A model generated the notes under the pieces. It had not been told where the DNA came from and did no database searches. It saw nothing but the letters and a program-made list of their open reading frames with translations. Positions 34,028 through 45,946 of a stretch of DNA of 64,000 nt are shown piece by piece. Each line of letters opens with the position of its first letter. Position 1 is the stretch's first letter. The position numbers were made by a program, and so were the translations under genes. Source of the stretch: Didymella arachidicola (taxonomy: Eukaryota; Ascomycota; Dothideomycetes; Pleosporales; Didymellaceae). Location of the stretch: positions 992,001 through 1,056,000 of the forward strand of contig CM049994.1 of NCBI GenBank assembly GCA_016630955.3, read 5' to 3'.

Positions 34028-35527
34028 ATGCCATCCCAACAGTTCGAGGATATCCCACATATCCAGTACATGGATGAAGTGCATTGCCCAAGCTGGTCAC
34101 CCGACTACCATAGCTATCATGTTATGCATAAGCAGCAAGCGACTAGTTTTGGTGTTGTTGACGATAACACATACCTCGATCATCTCGACGACAACATGAT
34201 GAGCATGCAGCCAATGCAGCGGTTCATGTTCGACCCATCACCACAAACACATAGCATGCTGCATGCGAACATTCCACTGCAGAGCCAACAACCATATCAA
34301 TTCCCGCAACAGTGGCCCTCGAGCGAGTTATCACGGTATGCGTCGCCTGATCGCACCTCCATTTCTGGCACTTCGAGCCACGCTTCCCAGAACGAAACCT
34401 CCTCCCCACATGCTTACCGCACTGTCTCGTATGGCAGCCCGACCGACTTCTTCCACCCCTCGCAGCCATACCACAGTTTCGAGCGATTTGGCGACATCAC
34501 GTACAAGTCTGGCTCAGGCATTGACCCCAAGGAGGTCGAGTACACACACCAGGAGCCTGAGCCCACCGTTGGAGAGACTGATGCCAATATCAAGGAAGAG
34601 ATTCACACCGAACCAGAGCAGGTGCTAATCAAGAACGAGTCCGCACCTGATTCCTCTTACCGAGAGTACACAGACTCTGGCATTGGCAACTCAGTCCGAG
34701 ATGCCGAGTCAGTCCAGCCACTCGACTTTAAGGAAGAGTCTGATGCAGACTCAGAATACAAACCCAGCCAACGAGGTAGCAGGCGAAGAAAACCTGCACA
34801 ACATAATGCTAGAGCTCCAAGACGCTGCAGCGGTAGTGGTCGAAAGGATTCGGCAGTGAATATACCAACCCAGAGCAGATCCGGCCGCAGACCGAGAACC
34901 ACTTCCAAAGTGAAGCTGGAGGCTTGCCAGAACGACCGTCGCTCCTTTCCTTGCCCTCTTACGGCCTACAACTGCTCATCCACGTTCTCTTCCAAGAACG
35001 AATGGAAGCGTCACGTCAGCACTCAACACATCAAATTAGGCTTCTGGCGCTGCGATCTCTGCGCACCAACCACCGACCCTAGTGATGCTTCCGCGCTCTA
35101 CTACAACGAATTCAACCGCAAAGACCTTTTCACTCAACATCTCCGCCGTATGCATGCTGCACAAGGCTCCGGTGCTCGCCATATGAATGAACACCCGGTG
35201 AATGAGGACAATATCCAGGAGCATCAGGCGCGCTGTTACTTGCGGCTTCGCCACGCCCCACAACAGAGCATCTGTCCCATTGCCGGCTGCGACCGCGAAT
35301 TCTTTGGCCCAACGAGTTGGGATGAGCGCATGGAGCATGTTGGACGCCACATGGAGAAAGACAAAGATGGCGCCGACGTCTTTGACTTTACTAACTGGAA
35401 GCTCGACACGGCTCTCGAGCAGTACCTCATGCGCGAAGGACTGATTGTTTGGGAGCACGGTACTTGGAGGGTTGGCGATGGCAAGTCTCGAAAGATGGAC
35501 AGTGAGTCCAGTGACGATGATTATTGA
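34028..35527 (+). CDS. C2H2 zinc finger transcription factor
   Basis: Single-exon frame of 499 residues. Residues 1-215 are Gln/Ser/His/Met-rich and disordered with an acidic patch. Residues ~235-300 are basic (RRRKPAQHNARAPRR, SGRRPRTTSKVK), a likely nuclear localisation region. Residues ~305-430 contain Cys2His2-like fingers: FPCPLTAYNCSSTFSSKNEW with a later His pair, FWRCDLC with NRKDLFTQHLRRMH, and SICPIAGCDREFFGPTSWDE with HVGRH. A conserved-looking end segment (FTNWKLDTALEQYLMREGLI) precedes an acidic tail. The finger pattern and the helix after it resemble a common fungal C2H2 regulator group, some with wide Cys-His spacing. Target pathway unknown. Confidence 0.85.
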   Translation: MPSQQFEDIPHIQYMDEVHCPSWSPDYHSYHVMHKQQATSFGVVDDNTYLDHLDDNMMSMQPMQRFMFDPSPQTHSMLHANIPLQSQQPYQFPQQWPSSELSRYASPDRTSISGTSSHASQNETSSPHAYRTVSYGSPTDFFHPSQPYHSFERFGDITYKSGSGIDPKEVEYTHQEPEPTVGETDANIKEEIHTEPEQVLIKNESAPDSSYREYTDSGIGNSVRDAESVQPLDFKEESDADSEYKPSQRGSRRRKPAQHNARAPRRCSGSGRKDSAVNIPTQSRSGRRPRTTSKVKLEACQNDRRSFPCPLTAYNCSSTFSSKNEWKRHVSTQHIKLGFWRCDLCAPTTDPSDASALYYNEFNRKDLFTQHLRRMHAAQGSGARHMNEHPVNEDNIQEHQARCYLRLRHAPQQSICPIAGCDREFFGPTSWDERMEHVGRHMEKDKDGADVFDFTNWKLDTALEQYLMREGLIVWEHGTWRVGDGKSRKMDSESSDDDY

Positions 35528-38391
35528 GACGGCGGAACGAAAAACTATATTTCGGCCTTGTTTGCTTGATACCCTGGGACTCCGCCCATATATTGGCTTT
35601 TTTTCTAGTTAGATACACATTGTTGCATCTTCGCGTAAGGGACTCTGACTTCAGTCCTGGTCACGACTGTAATACAAAGCGCTTGTTCACTCCGCATTCA
35701 AACTTGTCCGCTTGATATCCGCGACCTTTTTCTGACAGACCCAGTCGTCTCATCAGAGACCCAGAGCATTCTCATGTTGAGCCCCCAGGCACCAACGTCA
35801 CCACATGTTCACACAGCCGTTCCCGAAGTATTCCAAGACTGACAGCGCAGGCTGACGAAGAAGCCTTTTGCTCCTACCTGGCCCTCAAATCTACCACGCC
35901 CCAGGAGCATGCTACTCTGAAACATGCGCCCGGCGGAGGACCAAGTTCAATGGACGTAGTCAGATGTCTAAATCTTGCGCAAGGACTCGGCAAATCGTAA
36001 AGACGGCGCACAGAAGCTCACACGAGTTCAGTACGCACAGGGTAACGGCTTCTTTGATAGGGGCGGGACGCAGAGACGAATCGGCCCCGTCCATCGTCTC
36101 GGGTTGCTTCTTTTCCCTCGCGAGGGGGACTGTCTAGGATGATCGAATCCTTGCGCATTTGAGCGCACGCAGTCGCTTGTCGCGATATGCAAATCCATAG
36201 CGGCAGAGCATTGACGTCCACCAGATGTCTGAGCTTTACCAGACAACCAGACATGCATCGCAATGATTGATCTGCACATCATTGTTTCGTGCTAGTCAGT
36301 ATCTGCAAAGTCCTCCGGCATTTATCTTTCGGACGGATTCCGGGTCGGTTGAATCATGATGGGGTGGCTTGACACGTTGTCATTTGCCTTCTTTTGCACC
36401 CTGAGGCTTGTGCAGCAGGCAAACGTGAGGCTGAGACACCCCCGCCTTCATGCAGATACGAGGAGGTCCTTCGCGGCAGCGTCCCGTGTGTTCCGCGCGT
36501 AGCGCTCCTGCGAGAGCTGTCGATCGCTTGGTGAAAGAATATGGGTGGACTTGAGATGAGTGTTGGTTAAAGAAGATGCTCAGCAGCAGGACTTCGAAGT
36601 TACTACGAAGGATGAATGGGTGCCTGTCTCAACTCCTACGGATCTTCCTTCCAATCTCCAACACACACCGCCATCACAAGCGATATAAGCCTTCACGCTT
36701 TTGGAACCGGCCTGTTAGATTATCTTCAATGTCGTCTTAATGTCAAGCAATCGCTATTGGTTTGCTTTTGCCCCCTGGTCAGCTGTATCTTAGGAGCTGG
36801 TGGCTATTAATCCCCACGCAGTTCCGCTGTCACGACCTGTGCTTCACTGCGTAACAATTCTGCAGCAGACAGCTCGCCATCTAAAGCTTTGCTTTGACCA
36901 TCAATCCTTACCCCTACACGAGGGCTATAGGTCTTGTAAGCTTTCACACCGGATCGTAATGATGGAGGGAGTCGGCAGCAGGAGTGCGTCCCATGTGGCT
37001 CGATGGGTTAATTCCTATCGACTATCGTAAGCATCCCAACGATATAAGCATGCAGGACATTAGCCATCATACTACAAAGTACTGGCCATGAGCCCTGAAG
37101 CCTGATACTTCGAAGTTACATCGCTCTTCGTACGACTGATCAGCTGCACTTCATCTACGCTTTCGTGGACGCAGGGCTCACGGATTAGTAGTTTCCATTC
37201 TGGCGCCATACTCTGCCATTTTGGTTCCATGATCAAGCCGTGAAAGAAATATTCCTGTTTGCACGCCATCTGGTGACTCTGGTCCTCACCGAAACGCTGG
37301 ATCTGGAACGAGGAAACGGCCGACATCGACGCTTCAAGATTTCCGCAAATCTTTCTTTCATCCAAATGTCATCCAATTTTCGGAACTGGGCAGAGGTAGA
37401 CTTAGTGTTGTGCATAAAGAGTAGAGCACAATGAGCTATGTGGAGTTTGCAAGGAAACGCCTTGTGCGAGGTGTAAACTCAGGTCAGAAAAGACGAGTCC
37501 AATCTTGACTAGAGACCCAATGTCAACGTCAAAGGACTCAAGCGTGGCTTAATATGCGATACCTGCAGCCAGAGCGACTATAGCAGTTGAGCCTCGTGCA
37601 GAGAAACCAGGTTTGGAACATATTAAGCCCATTTGCGCGGCTAACAATTCGTAGTCAATGTACACCTTCAACAACTAAATTCATCACCATAACACATAAG
37701 CAGATTGCTCCTACTGCACCGCTTGCAGATATCATCGCCATGATTGGCTCACCGACATCTTTTGCTCGCGAGGCAGGAATTGCACTCTTGAACGCGGCTA
37801 ATGCTACCTTCTGCGTCATTCAAGATTTCATATCCGCGAATTCCGCTGTGGCGGTAGCACCCTCGCAAGCAATGCTAAAGTACCTTGGATAAAAGACAAG
37901 ATGACTTTACAGCTTTCCCTGATCCAGGATGACGAGTTGGTGAAAGAGTAATAAATCTTTCCTTGTCCCGAAACTCTGGGCATCGAGTGGCTTTTCAATT
38001 GACGTCAAATCCAGCGTTATGAAGCTCATGGTGAAGAGATTCGGTGGGCAAACTTGTGATGGCGTGCTCGGGCCTACATGATCAAGGATCGACTCCTTGG
38101 TCCATCACCGCGTCACCAGAGAAGAGTTGACTTCCCACAAATCCATGTCCGCTGGCATGAAAACTTTATCGGGGTTGCCTGTACCTGAATAGCGATTCTC
38201 ACATCCTGTAGTTTGACAGTCTTGTCTCCTTCCTGTTTGGGTAACCATCTGTAGATCCGCCACTCTACCAGTGATGTCGCGATATGGACCATGATGGTAC
38301 GATCCGCGGAGGTACGGACTACTTTTATCCTCAATTCCAACAAATATCGAAATACTCCTTCCTTCAAACCACCAAACCACCCATCTTAGCC
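35528..38391. other. long intergenic region
   Basis: Nearly 2.9 kb. The best plus-strand frame (101 residues at 37587-37892) has no splice partner or motif. No RNA gene or repeat recognised. Confidence 0.5.
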
Positions 38392-39279
38392 ATGCTTCTC
38401 AAGACACTTCTTGGCACTGCCCTGGCGGCAGCCACCACGCTGGCACAGCCCATCAGTGGAACCAACACGACATATATCGGGCCTGAAAACGGACACCTTG
38501 TCATCGTAGGCGGCAACCTCCAAAGCGACAGCATCTGGCAGCGCATCATCGACCTCGCCGGTGGTCCCGACGCACCACTCGTTGTAATCCCCACGGCCGG
38601 AGGCGAGCCCACTTACACCTCGAACTTCTCATCGGCAGTCTCTCTCCGCCGACTAGGCGCCAGGAACGTCACCGTGCTGCACACCTACGATCCAGCGGTA
38701 GCAGACACCGACGAGTTCGTCGCCCCACTGCTATCAGCCAAAGGCGTATTCTACGGTGGCGGGCGCCAATGGCGGCTCGTCGACGCTTACGCCGGCACAA
38801 AAACAGAGAGAGCAGTCCAGGCGGTGCTTGAGCGAGGCGGTGTCGTCTCCGGATCGAGCGCAGGAGCAAGTATCCAGGGCAGTTTCCTTGCGCGGGGCGA
38901 CACACAGAACAATCAGATCATGGTCGGAGATCACACTGTGGGCTTTGGGTACCTCAAGAACACGGCGATTGACCAGCATTTTCTGGTCAGAAACAGGCAG
39001 TTCGATCTGTTTGACATTCTGAAAGTGTACCCGGAGTTGCTAGGAATTGCTATCGATGAAGATACGGCGCTGGTGGTCAACAAGAACGACGCGGAGGTGT
39101 TTGGGAGTACGTATGCGGCGTTTTACGATGGCGGCTTTTGGTCGAGAGAGGGGAGTGAGTTGAAGAGTTTGCCCCCTCCGGAGGCGAGGTTCTACTTTTT
39201 GAAGGCTGGAGATAGATATGATCTTGGCTTGAGGAGGGTCGTTGATGGAGAGACCATTGCTGAGAGAAGTGAGCTGTAA
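38392..39279 (+). CDS. secreted peptidase S51 / cyanophycinase-like protein
   Basis: Single-exon frame; the ATG at 38392 is chosen over 38284 because it opens a classic signal peptide (MLLKTLLGTALAAATTLAQP), giving 295 residues. The mature part shows the class I glutamine amidotransferase-like fold of family S51: HLVIVGGNLQ, VVIPTAGGEP, FYGGGRQWRLVDA, the nucleophile elbow GGVVSGSSAGASIQG (nucleophile probably Ser156) and IDQHFLVRNR with the family's active-site-region His. Relatives are cyanophycinases and dipeptidase E. A fungus does not make cyanophycin, so the substrate is likely peptides with acidic or isopeptide linkages, handled outside the cell. Several NxS/T sites (NTT, NFS, NVT) fit a secreted glycoprotein. 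Confidence 0.9.
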   Translation: MLLKTLLGTALAAATTLAQPISGTNTTYIGPENGHLVIVGGNLQSDSIWQRIIDLAGGPDAPLVVIPTAGGEPTYTSNFSSAVSLRRLGARNVTVLHTYDPAVADTDEFVAPLLSAKGVFYGGGRQWRLVDAYAGTKTERAVQAVLERGGVVSGSSAGASIQGSFLARGDTQNNQIMVGDHTVGFGYLKNTAIDQHFLVRNRQFDLFDILKVYPELLGIAIDEDTALVVNKNDAEVFGSTYAAFYDGGFWSREGSELKSLPPPEARFYFLKAGDRYDLGLRRVVDGETIAERSEL

Positions 39280-39434
39280 AAAACTGCTGCAAAGTGGAGC
39301 TGGGAAAGCGCTAGACATGACTGCTGTGCAGAAGTCGCGATCCAATTGCACGTTTTTGAGAGCCCTATGGTTCCAATTGGTAGGTCGAACGACGTGAGCC
39401 TAATTTCATCACCCTTTGCTTCCTGTACAGACCC

Positions 39435-39833
39435 TCAAGGCTCTGTGATCTTGGGGCTCTCCACCGCTACAACTCTAAACTTGCTTTTATCCACAAACGC
39501 CGCCTGATCCTCATCGATACCCTGTCTGCGCGGACTATTTGCAAATCTTTCGTTGAACGCCTGGAAGTGCGCCTCGTCCCTCAGCTCGACAGTTGTAATG
39601 CAGTCAAAGTCTATGGTAGACGCGTCGCCGACGAAGACGAGAGGTGGAGGGACATCGCTGCCTTCAGCGCCAGTAGGATTGCGCTTCAGGTAGTGGCGAG
39701 TATGGCGAACGGGGGCCACATCACCAAGAACCTCCAAGACGAGAGGGACATGCTTGTTTTCGTAGTGGTCGATGAAGGCCTCGAGGCTCATGCCCGGCTT
39801 GCGTGCGACGAACATGACGACGGTATATCCCAT
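39435..39833 (-). CDS. EthD-domain protein (dimeric alpha/beta barrel)
   Basis: Single-exon frame of 132 residues. The N-terminus MGYTVVMFVARKPGMSLEAF followed by DHYENKHVPLVLEV is the EthD signature (beta strand, then F..HYE..H.P), with RHYLKRNP and a second half containing FDCITTVELRDEAHFQAF. EthD-like proteins are ferredoxin-fold dimers. In fungi many act as small decarboxylases, cyclases or oxygenases in aromatic polyketide pathways; others are of unknown role. No targeting signal. It is divergent from the ABM protein gene with about 650 bp between starts, and both products have the same barrel fold class. Confidence 0.88.
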   Translation of the reverse strand: MGYTVVMFVARKPGMSLEAFIDHYENKHVPLVLEVLGDVAPVRHTRHYLKRNPTGAEGSDVPPPLVFVGDASTIDFDCITTVELRDEAHFQAFNERFANSPRRQGIDEDQAAFVDKSKFRVVAVESPKITEP

Positions 39834-40481
39834 GATGAGTATTGGATACGACTTTATAAAGAGGTCTGGAAACTCGAGGCTATGACTGGTGGGCTCTATA
39901 CACAGAAGAAGAGCCCTTTATATGCTGCGGCAGACGAACATTGTCTCATTCGCGACAACGTACCGTGAAAGTTTATGGTCATGCGATCCACTCTGGTCAT
40001 CTTACCTGTAAGCTGACAGCCACCTCGCTCTCGTCGTAGATCCGACCGACCGACCACGAGAAACCACAGGAGAGATTTCGATCAGATGGAGTAATAGCGA
40101 AGAGCTGGCGCGGGAACAACCAGGAGCGCCAACCGGTCACAATGGAGTGAGGCACTGTTGATCTGGTAAGCGTATGCTTATCCAGCGGCTGAAGTCGTAC
40201 CGAAGAACATATTGACAAGCGAAGGATTTCACAACGGGAGACATCGGATCCAGTTATCGTGCTACAGGGGCAATGTGTATCGCAGAGTCCCGGATATCAG
40301 GTAAATGTTTGGTAGTGACAAACGCGACGTGACTGACAACAATTAGCGTCATCCACTCAACGTGCCTCGGCATCTCTCGGCTCTAACCAACCCAGGAAGA
40401 GCGGAGAAGCACTCATCTTGACTCCAGTATCAATCGTGCAATCTGGTAAGCTTTCAATCATCCCAAGGAATCACAGTCACC
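39834..40481. promoter_or_regulatory. shared upstream region of the EthD and ABM genes
   Basis: 648 bp between divergent start codons, expected to hold both promoters. It contains AT-rich patches but no site I can assign. Confidence 0.45.
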
Positions 40482-40863
40482 ATGCCTATCGACATCATCG
40501 CCATCATCACCCCCCGCGCCGGTAAAGCCGACCGCGTACGTCACCAACATATCCACAAATTCCGCAAGGCAGGAGAGCGTCACTAACAAAGCCCAGGTTG
40601 AGGAGCTTCTCCAGACAGCAGCAAAAGCAGTCAAAGCCAACGAGCCAGGCACGCTGCGGTACCACCTGCAGCGCGAGACCAAGGGCGATGCCCCCGTGCT
40701 CGTGATGCTCGAGACGTATAAGGACCAAGCGTCCATTGCTGCGCACGCCCAATCGCCCGAGTACAAGGCGCTCGGCAAGACGCTGAAGAGCGAGGATCTG
40801 CTTGCTGAACCCATGAAGGTTATCTTCACCAAGGAAGCTGGTGGGTACGCGAGCAAGTTATAA
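40482..40863 (+). CDS. antibiotic biosynthesis monooxygenase (ABM)-family protein
   Basis: Two exons, 40482-40535 and 40597-40863, giving 106 residues: MPIDIIAIITPRAGKADR, then VEELLQTAAKAVKANEPGTL, RYHLQR, VLVMLETYKDQASIAAHAQS and PEYKALGKTL. This is the ABM/YgiN-type single-domain ferredoxin fold (E-x-Y-x-D/S-x-x-A-x-x-x-H). Family members are cofactor-free quinol monooxygenases or stress proteins. The 61-nt intron (40536-40596) has a GTACGT donor. The size is typical for the family. Its position between an EthD gene and a P450 gene hints at metabolism of aromatic compounds, but this is inference. Confidence 0.88.
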
Positions 40864-41431
40864 AGCTGTAAGTTAGCTCTTACTGTGGGCTGTCAAGTCG
40901 GAGGCTAGGTAGATTCGGGTCGTGGAATACGAGGTCGGAGGCTAAACCGTTGAAGTGTTGATGATCGTCGCTGTGATTATGGCTGTCGTTTGGAGGCTCA
41001 TGCGATTGGCGCATCAGCAAAGCGGATGGAAGACCAATGAGATCTGACTGCAAGACTGCGCAGGGGAGCTTTGGGGAGTGGTGGAGACTGGGATGGGACG
41101 GTTCCCGTGTCCGTGTACCTTATCCGTACGGCGGCACAACGCGGTGGGTACACAGCACCAATAGAGACGAAGAGTGCAGGTAATATTGATGAATGAGAAC
41201 TTGCACTGGCTACAATTGTCAGTGTTCGGTGATGAGGTCTTGTTTCATGCGTGAGCTCACCATGAAACGGTCGGCCCGATCGAAGGTTCGGCTCCGGTCC
41301 ATCCGCTTGCTGACAGGACAGGGTTCAGTTTAGCTTGAGATCAACGTTGATCTGTGGACGGTAGCCACCACTTGATGTCAATTGTGTCCCTTTTGTCCCT
41401 TCTATCCCGCACTTTCTGACACGCTCTTGCT
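40864..41431. other. intergenic region
   Basis: 568 bp between the ABM stop and the P450 start. Promoter expected; nothing recognised. Confidence 0.45.
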
Positions 41432-43177
41432 ATGAATGCTACTCAAGAAGCTCCGCTGGTGCTGCAGTCTGGCCTGCCATGGGCGAAGATCGTAGTGACA
41501 GGCATTGTGGCAGCGATAGGCTACTTTGTGATGAACATGGTTCAACAGAGGCGCTTCTACGCAGACCTGGTATGCTCCATCTCCTCGGCAGCCAGCACCT
41601 TATTCCTACTATTTCAGCCTCCACACAGCTACAATGTACAGGCCCAGAGGCACAAGCGATATTAACAAACCCAGCCCAAACCACCCCACTCCTTCTTCTG
41701 GGGCCATCTCAAACTCATGGGCGAGACATTCGCCCTGCTCCCCAGAGACTGCCATGTCCAAACTGCCGTTACAACAATGAGCCACAAGTACAAGTTGCCC
41801 GGAGTCTTCTACCTGGATCTCTGGCCGGTTGCGCATAGCATCTGCGTCATCACCGATCCGGACGTCGCCCTGCACATGACCGTGACGCGGAACCACGAGA
41901 AGCACAGCGAAGAAGCCAAGGCCGTGGACCCCATGATCGGCAAGGCCAACATCGTCACCAGTGAAGGCGCGCGGTGGAAGATGCTGCACAAGATGCTCGC
42001 GCCAGCCTTCTCGATCACGCATGTTACGAATCAGAGGCCGATGGTCGCCGAGGCAGTCATGGAATTCCGCACAATCCTGAAGAAGCTCGCTGAGTCGGGG
42101 GAGACGTTCGAGCTGGAGAAGTGTGCTGAGCGGATGACGCTCGACGTTATTGGTCAAGCGACATTCGGGCATTCGCTGGGTGCTCAAGCAGGACACAGCG
42201 AGGTGATGCAGCACTGGGACGATATGAGCAGAGCGCAGATGCAGGTGCGTGATGGTTGGAAGATCAATTTCGTAAGACAGTACTTCGCGCGTCGCAAGCG
42301 GGGGGCAGCGAAACAGAAGCTCGATGCTGCATTAACTGAGCTGGTTAAGAAGCGATTCGCTCATGTTGTGGAGAATGATCTGAGCTTGGAGAAGCGGAAG
42401 GACAGCATCATTATGGATCTGATACTGCGGGAGTATTTGCAAGGAGCTCCGCAGAGCAATCAGAAACGCCTGGATCCGGCATTCTTAGAGCTTATACTGA
42501 TGCAAGTTCGAGCGCTTGTCGTGGGAGGTACAGGAACGACGACGGATACGACTTGCTTTACGTACATGCTTCTCTCAGCATATCCAGATGTCGTACATAA
42601 GTTGAGGGAGGAGCATGATCGAGTCTTCGCACCAGGAATCGATGCCACATACGACATTCTATGCGCGGAGCCGTATAGGCTCAACAACCTGGAATATACT
42701 ACCAACGTCATCAAGGAAGCCCTACGCCATTATCCGGTGGGGTGCACAGCTCGCAAAGAGCAGACTGAAGGATTCATTCCCTACGATGGGCAACAACACA
42801 CCACGAAGGGCTTCCTCCTCCTGCCAATGCAGCACACGATGCACATGAACCCAGATATATTCCCAAACCCCAAAGCATTCGATCCAGATCGGTTTGCGCG
42901 CGAGGATTTCCCACGTCATGCCTGGCGACCGTTCGAACGAGGTCCGCGAGCTTGTCTGGGGCAGCCGCTGGCGATGGACGAGTTGAAGATTATGCTCCTC
43001 TTGACTATTCGAGACTTCGACTTCGCGTGCGTCGGCCTTGAACCAAACAAAACACCGCGAGTGCCATGGACAGACCTGGACTTGACATTTGGGGATCGTG
43101 CATTCCAGGAATACGTCTTTGAGGCAAAGCCGCGTGACCATATGCCGATGATCGTGAAGAAGTCGAGTTGGGCGTAA
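41432..43177 (+). CDS. cytochrome P450 monooxygenase
   Basis: Two exons, 41432-41569 and 41675-43177, giving 546 residues. The first exon supplies the N-terminal membrane anchor (WAKIVVTGIVAAIGYFVMNM) and ends RRFYADL; the second begins PKPPHSFFWGHLKLMGE, the proline hinge. Further motifs: an I-helix VVGGTGTTTDTTCF, the K-helix ExxR in KEALRHYP, the PERF-like DPDRF and the heme-binding FERGPRACLGQPLA with the Cys thiolate ligand. A microsomal, NADPH-P450-reductase-dependent oxygenase is expected. The start of the catalytic part (LLPRDCH, YKLPGVFYLDLWP) reminds me of the CYP59/StcS-AflN style, which I hold with low confidence. Convergent with the C2H2-TF gene at 43246. Confidence 0.95.
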
Positions 43178-43245
43178 GGTTTGAGGTCTGGATGAAGCAG
43201 TAGCTCAGGACTACAATTGAACACAAAACACCAGCTTCTGTTCTC

Positions 43246-45946
43246 TTAACCATCGTCGTGATCGAGACCGTTGAACTCCGTCAAGTCGTCGCTCATGATG
43301 TGTAGAATCTGAGAGAACGTTCTGCTCTTCCAACGTCCCATTCCTTCCATGAGATCGGCGCAGTGCAGCAAGGTCTTGCGGGCTGCAGCATAACCAGCCT
43401 CCAATGTGACATTACCCATACTAAGATTTCCACCACGCAGGATAAAATGCGCGGTTGCTGATTCAGCTATGGTGGCACGTGATCCATCTTCGCGATCGGC
43501 CAGACCAACCCTGTCTAAGTTTGCCCAGTCCACTGGATCCGATAGCTCATATCCGATGTCATCGCTTGAGATCGAGGGCGGGACAGTGAAGACATACAAT
43601 CCGAGGACCAAAGCAGCATGGAACAGCGCTACGATGCTATGTGGATGGACAACGTCGGAGACCTTGCGATCCGAAAGCAATTTAAAGATGTGCGCTGCAT
43701 GAAGGATGGATCGTCGTGCTGTCGAGGTTTGCGTCCACGCAGAGATGTGCTCGAGAGAATTCGCAGCCGGTCCTGCGCCAGCTCGCCCAGCAGCTAGCTC
43801 AAAGTGCTGGATGTTCGCGCCAAGCTTCATGCACAGCTTGTGCCAAAGAACGAGCGAATTTAGGTCGGTTACGGATCTGAAGCTTACGATCAAAGGTACG
43901 ATGCCACGGCTGCGCTCGTCGTCCGCGAATACGCGCCATGGCTCAAGATGCTGATGATCGCTCATGACGCCCAGCCTATCATTAGCTTCCAGCATTCGGA
44001 GCGAAATAAGTGAGAGCTGATTACATGCCAGGTCCAACGACCGCGGATTTGGCGCAGGAGCCAAGTCGGGATAAGGCGTTATAGCATCGATGTGGGCTGG
44101 AGTGCCTTGATTAACAATCTGATTCCATGTCTCTGGTGACTCTGCCTGGTACAGGCTTTGATTGGCGACAGGATAAACCTGCACAAGCTCGGGACGGATG
44201 ATGGGTGAGCTTGAGAGATGGCCTGACCACCAGCAGTCGGCCTGGATTAGCCCATAAGTAATCCTCTTAACGCACTCGATGTTCACCCAGGCTTTCCACT
44301 TGTGCTCCCCATCGGCACATGAGCGGAGTAGCTCACCGATGTCCACACCGTCGTTGACGGAGAAAAGCCCTTGGTTCTGGGACACCGTGATGAGCTCGAT
44401 GTACAGTTCCTCTGCCTGAGCGATGCGGTTCTTTCTGCCCGTGATAGACGCAAGGCTAAGTGCCAAAAGACCAGTAGCTATTGTACGCATGTGCCGTTGC
44501 GGAGGATCTTCGCTCGAGCGCAACGAACGCAGATCTGCCAGTACAAGCTGTAACAAGCTGGGGTAGCTCTGTGTTACAAATTTGACTGCGCCTGCAGTAC
44601 CGATGATGCTAAGGCCAATGAGACACATCGATAGAAGAAGCGGCCGTGCAGCTTGCTTGGCGGAAAAGGTTGGTACGTGAATGACAGGTAATGTGGGGTG
44701 GAAGTAGTTCTGATACATCTCCAGAGCGATGTCCAGAATCTCCGTCGGAGGAAATGGCAAACCATTGCCGGGCCCAGTCATGCTGTTGGTGCCTACGAAG
44801 CTTCCTCGATGAGCAAACCGTGAGGTATCGGCAGAAGGAGCTTGGGCCAGTACATCCTGCAGGGCCTTCCGACGGAGCTCATCCAAGCACCATCGCGAAT
44901 TCCTCCGTTCCTCTTCAGAAGGATGATGCTCAATTGAGTGTGTGGTATCATCAGCGAAGATGTTGGGACATCCCTGTAAGGCCAGATCTTGCCACAAGAT
45001 AGGCATCATCCGCGTTGTTCTTGATATTTGGGGAGGCCAACAGTTGGCGACCCTCGCAAATCGCTCTCTGGGAATCCTTGATGCGATGGACATGGCATCT
45101 GACGGACTGCCTTGGTCATGAGCGGGACCTACTGCACTATCCTGGTAGAGAGACTCGTCTAAGTCTTGACGGTGGTTCCCGTTTGGTGTATCCATGTTAC
45201 CGTCTGGTGTGTAGAGCCACGATCGCAGTGAGCTGGAGGTTGTTTGACCAAGCATAGCCTGATGAGTTTGCATAAGATCAAAAGCCCAAGGATCGAAGTT
45301 GCCAACGTTCGTGGCAGGCGTGAATGAGAGAGATTCCATGGAGGGATCAATGGGCGGCCCCAGGTTGTTATCGTGATGACCTGCCATCTGGTAGCTGTCA
45401 GGATGCATTGAGCTTGGTGACTGCCACGATGGGTAAGCGGTGGGCTCGAGGTGTTGGGCTGCGTTGATGAGCGCCTCCATACGGTGCCCGTTGTTTGGAT
45501 GGATTGCCGGAGCATTCGCGCCTTCTGGCAAAGGCAAGTCTCCACTTTGCAAGGAAGGAGCAGGGGTAGGACCAGCCATGTGTGCTGGGAGATGGTACTG
45601 CGAGGGTTGGTTTGATACATCCATCGGTTGAAGCGATCCATGGCCTTGCTCTTCGTCCTTCCTGCGATTCATCGCGACTTGGTTGTGACCTTTGCAATGT
45701 CTGAACAAGACGTCGCTGCGCGACTGCATTAGAGAATGAAGATGAAAATTGGGCCAGACATTACCTTCTCGAAAAGCTCTTGTTGCATGTTGGGCACTCG
45801 TACGGGCGCTCTTTGGTGTCTGGTCCTGTGTCAGCTGATTGCATGGATTGGATGAGCAGGTCCGACATACGCGATCGTTCATGGCGCTTGAGGTGCTCCA
45901 GTTTAGTGAACGTGCGATCGCACATGCTGCATTGTTTGAGCGCCAT
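43246..45946 (-). CDS. C2H2 zinc finger plus fungal-specific transcription factor domain regulator
   Basis: Three exons on the minus strand, 45946-45871, 45825-45765 and 45715-43246, giving 868 residues. Two N-terminal C2H2 fingers are split by introns: CSMCDRTFTKLEHLKRH and YECPTCNKSFSRSDVLFRHC. A Ser/Pro/His-rich linker follows, then from ~residue 330 the fungal-specific transcription factor domain (FHPTLPVIHVPTFSAKQAAR, LLLSMCLIGLSIIGTAGAVK, AEELYIELITVSQNQGLFSV). The ATG at 45944-45946 begins directly at the first finger. The second intron offers two acceptors eight bases apart (45724, 45716); only the latter keeps the frame and gives FSRSDVLFRH. The position next to the P450/ABM/EthD genes makes it a candidate local regulator, unproven. 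Confidence 0.9.

Noticed and set aside
37587..37892. 101-residue plus-strand frame in the 35.5-38.4 kb gap
   Set aside because: No start context, splice partner or family resemblance; kept only as a note.
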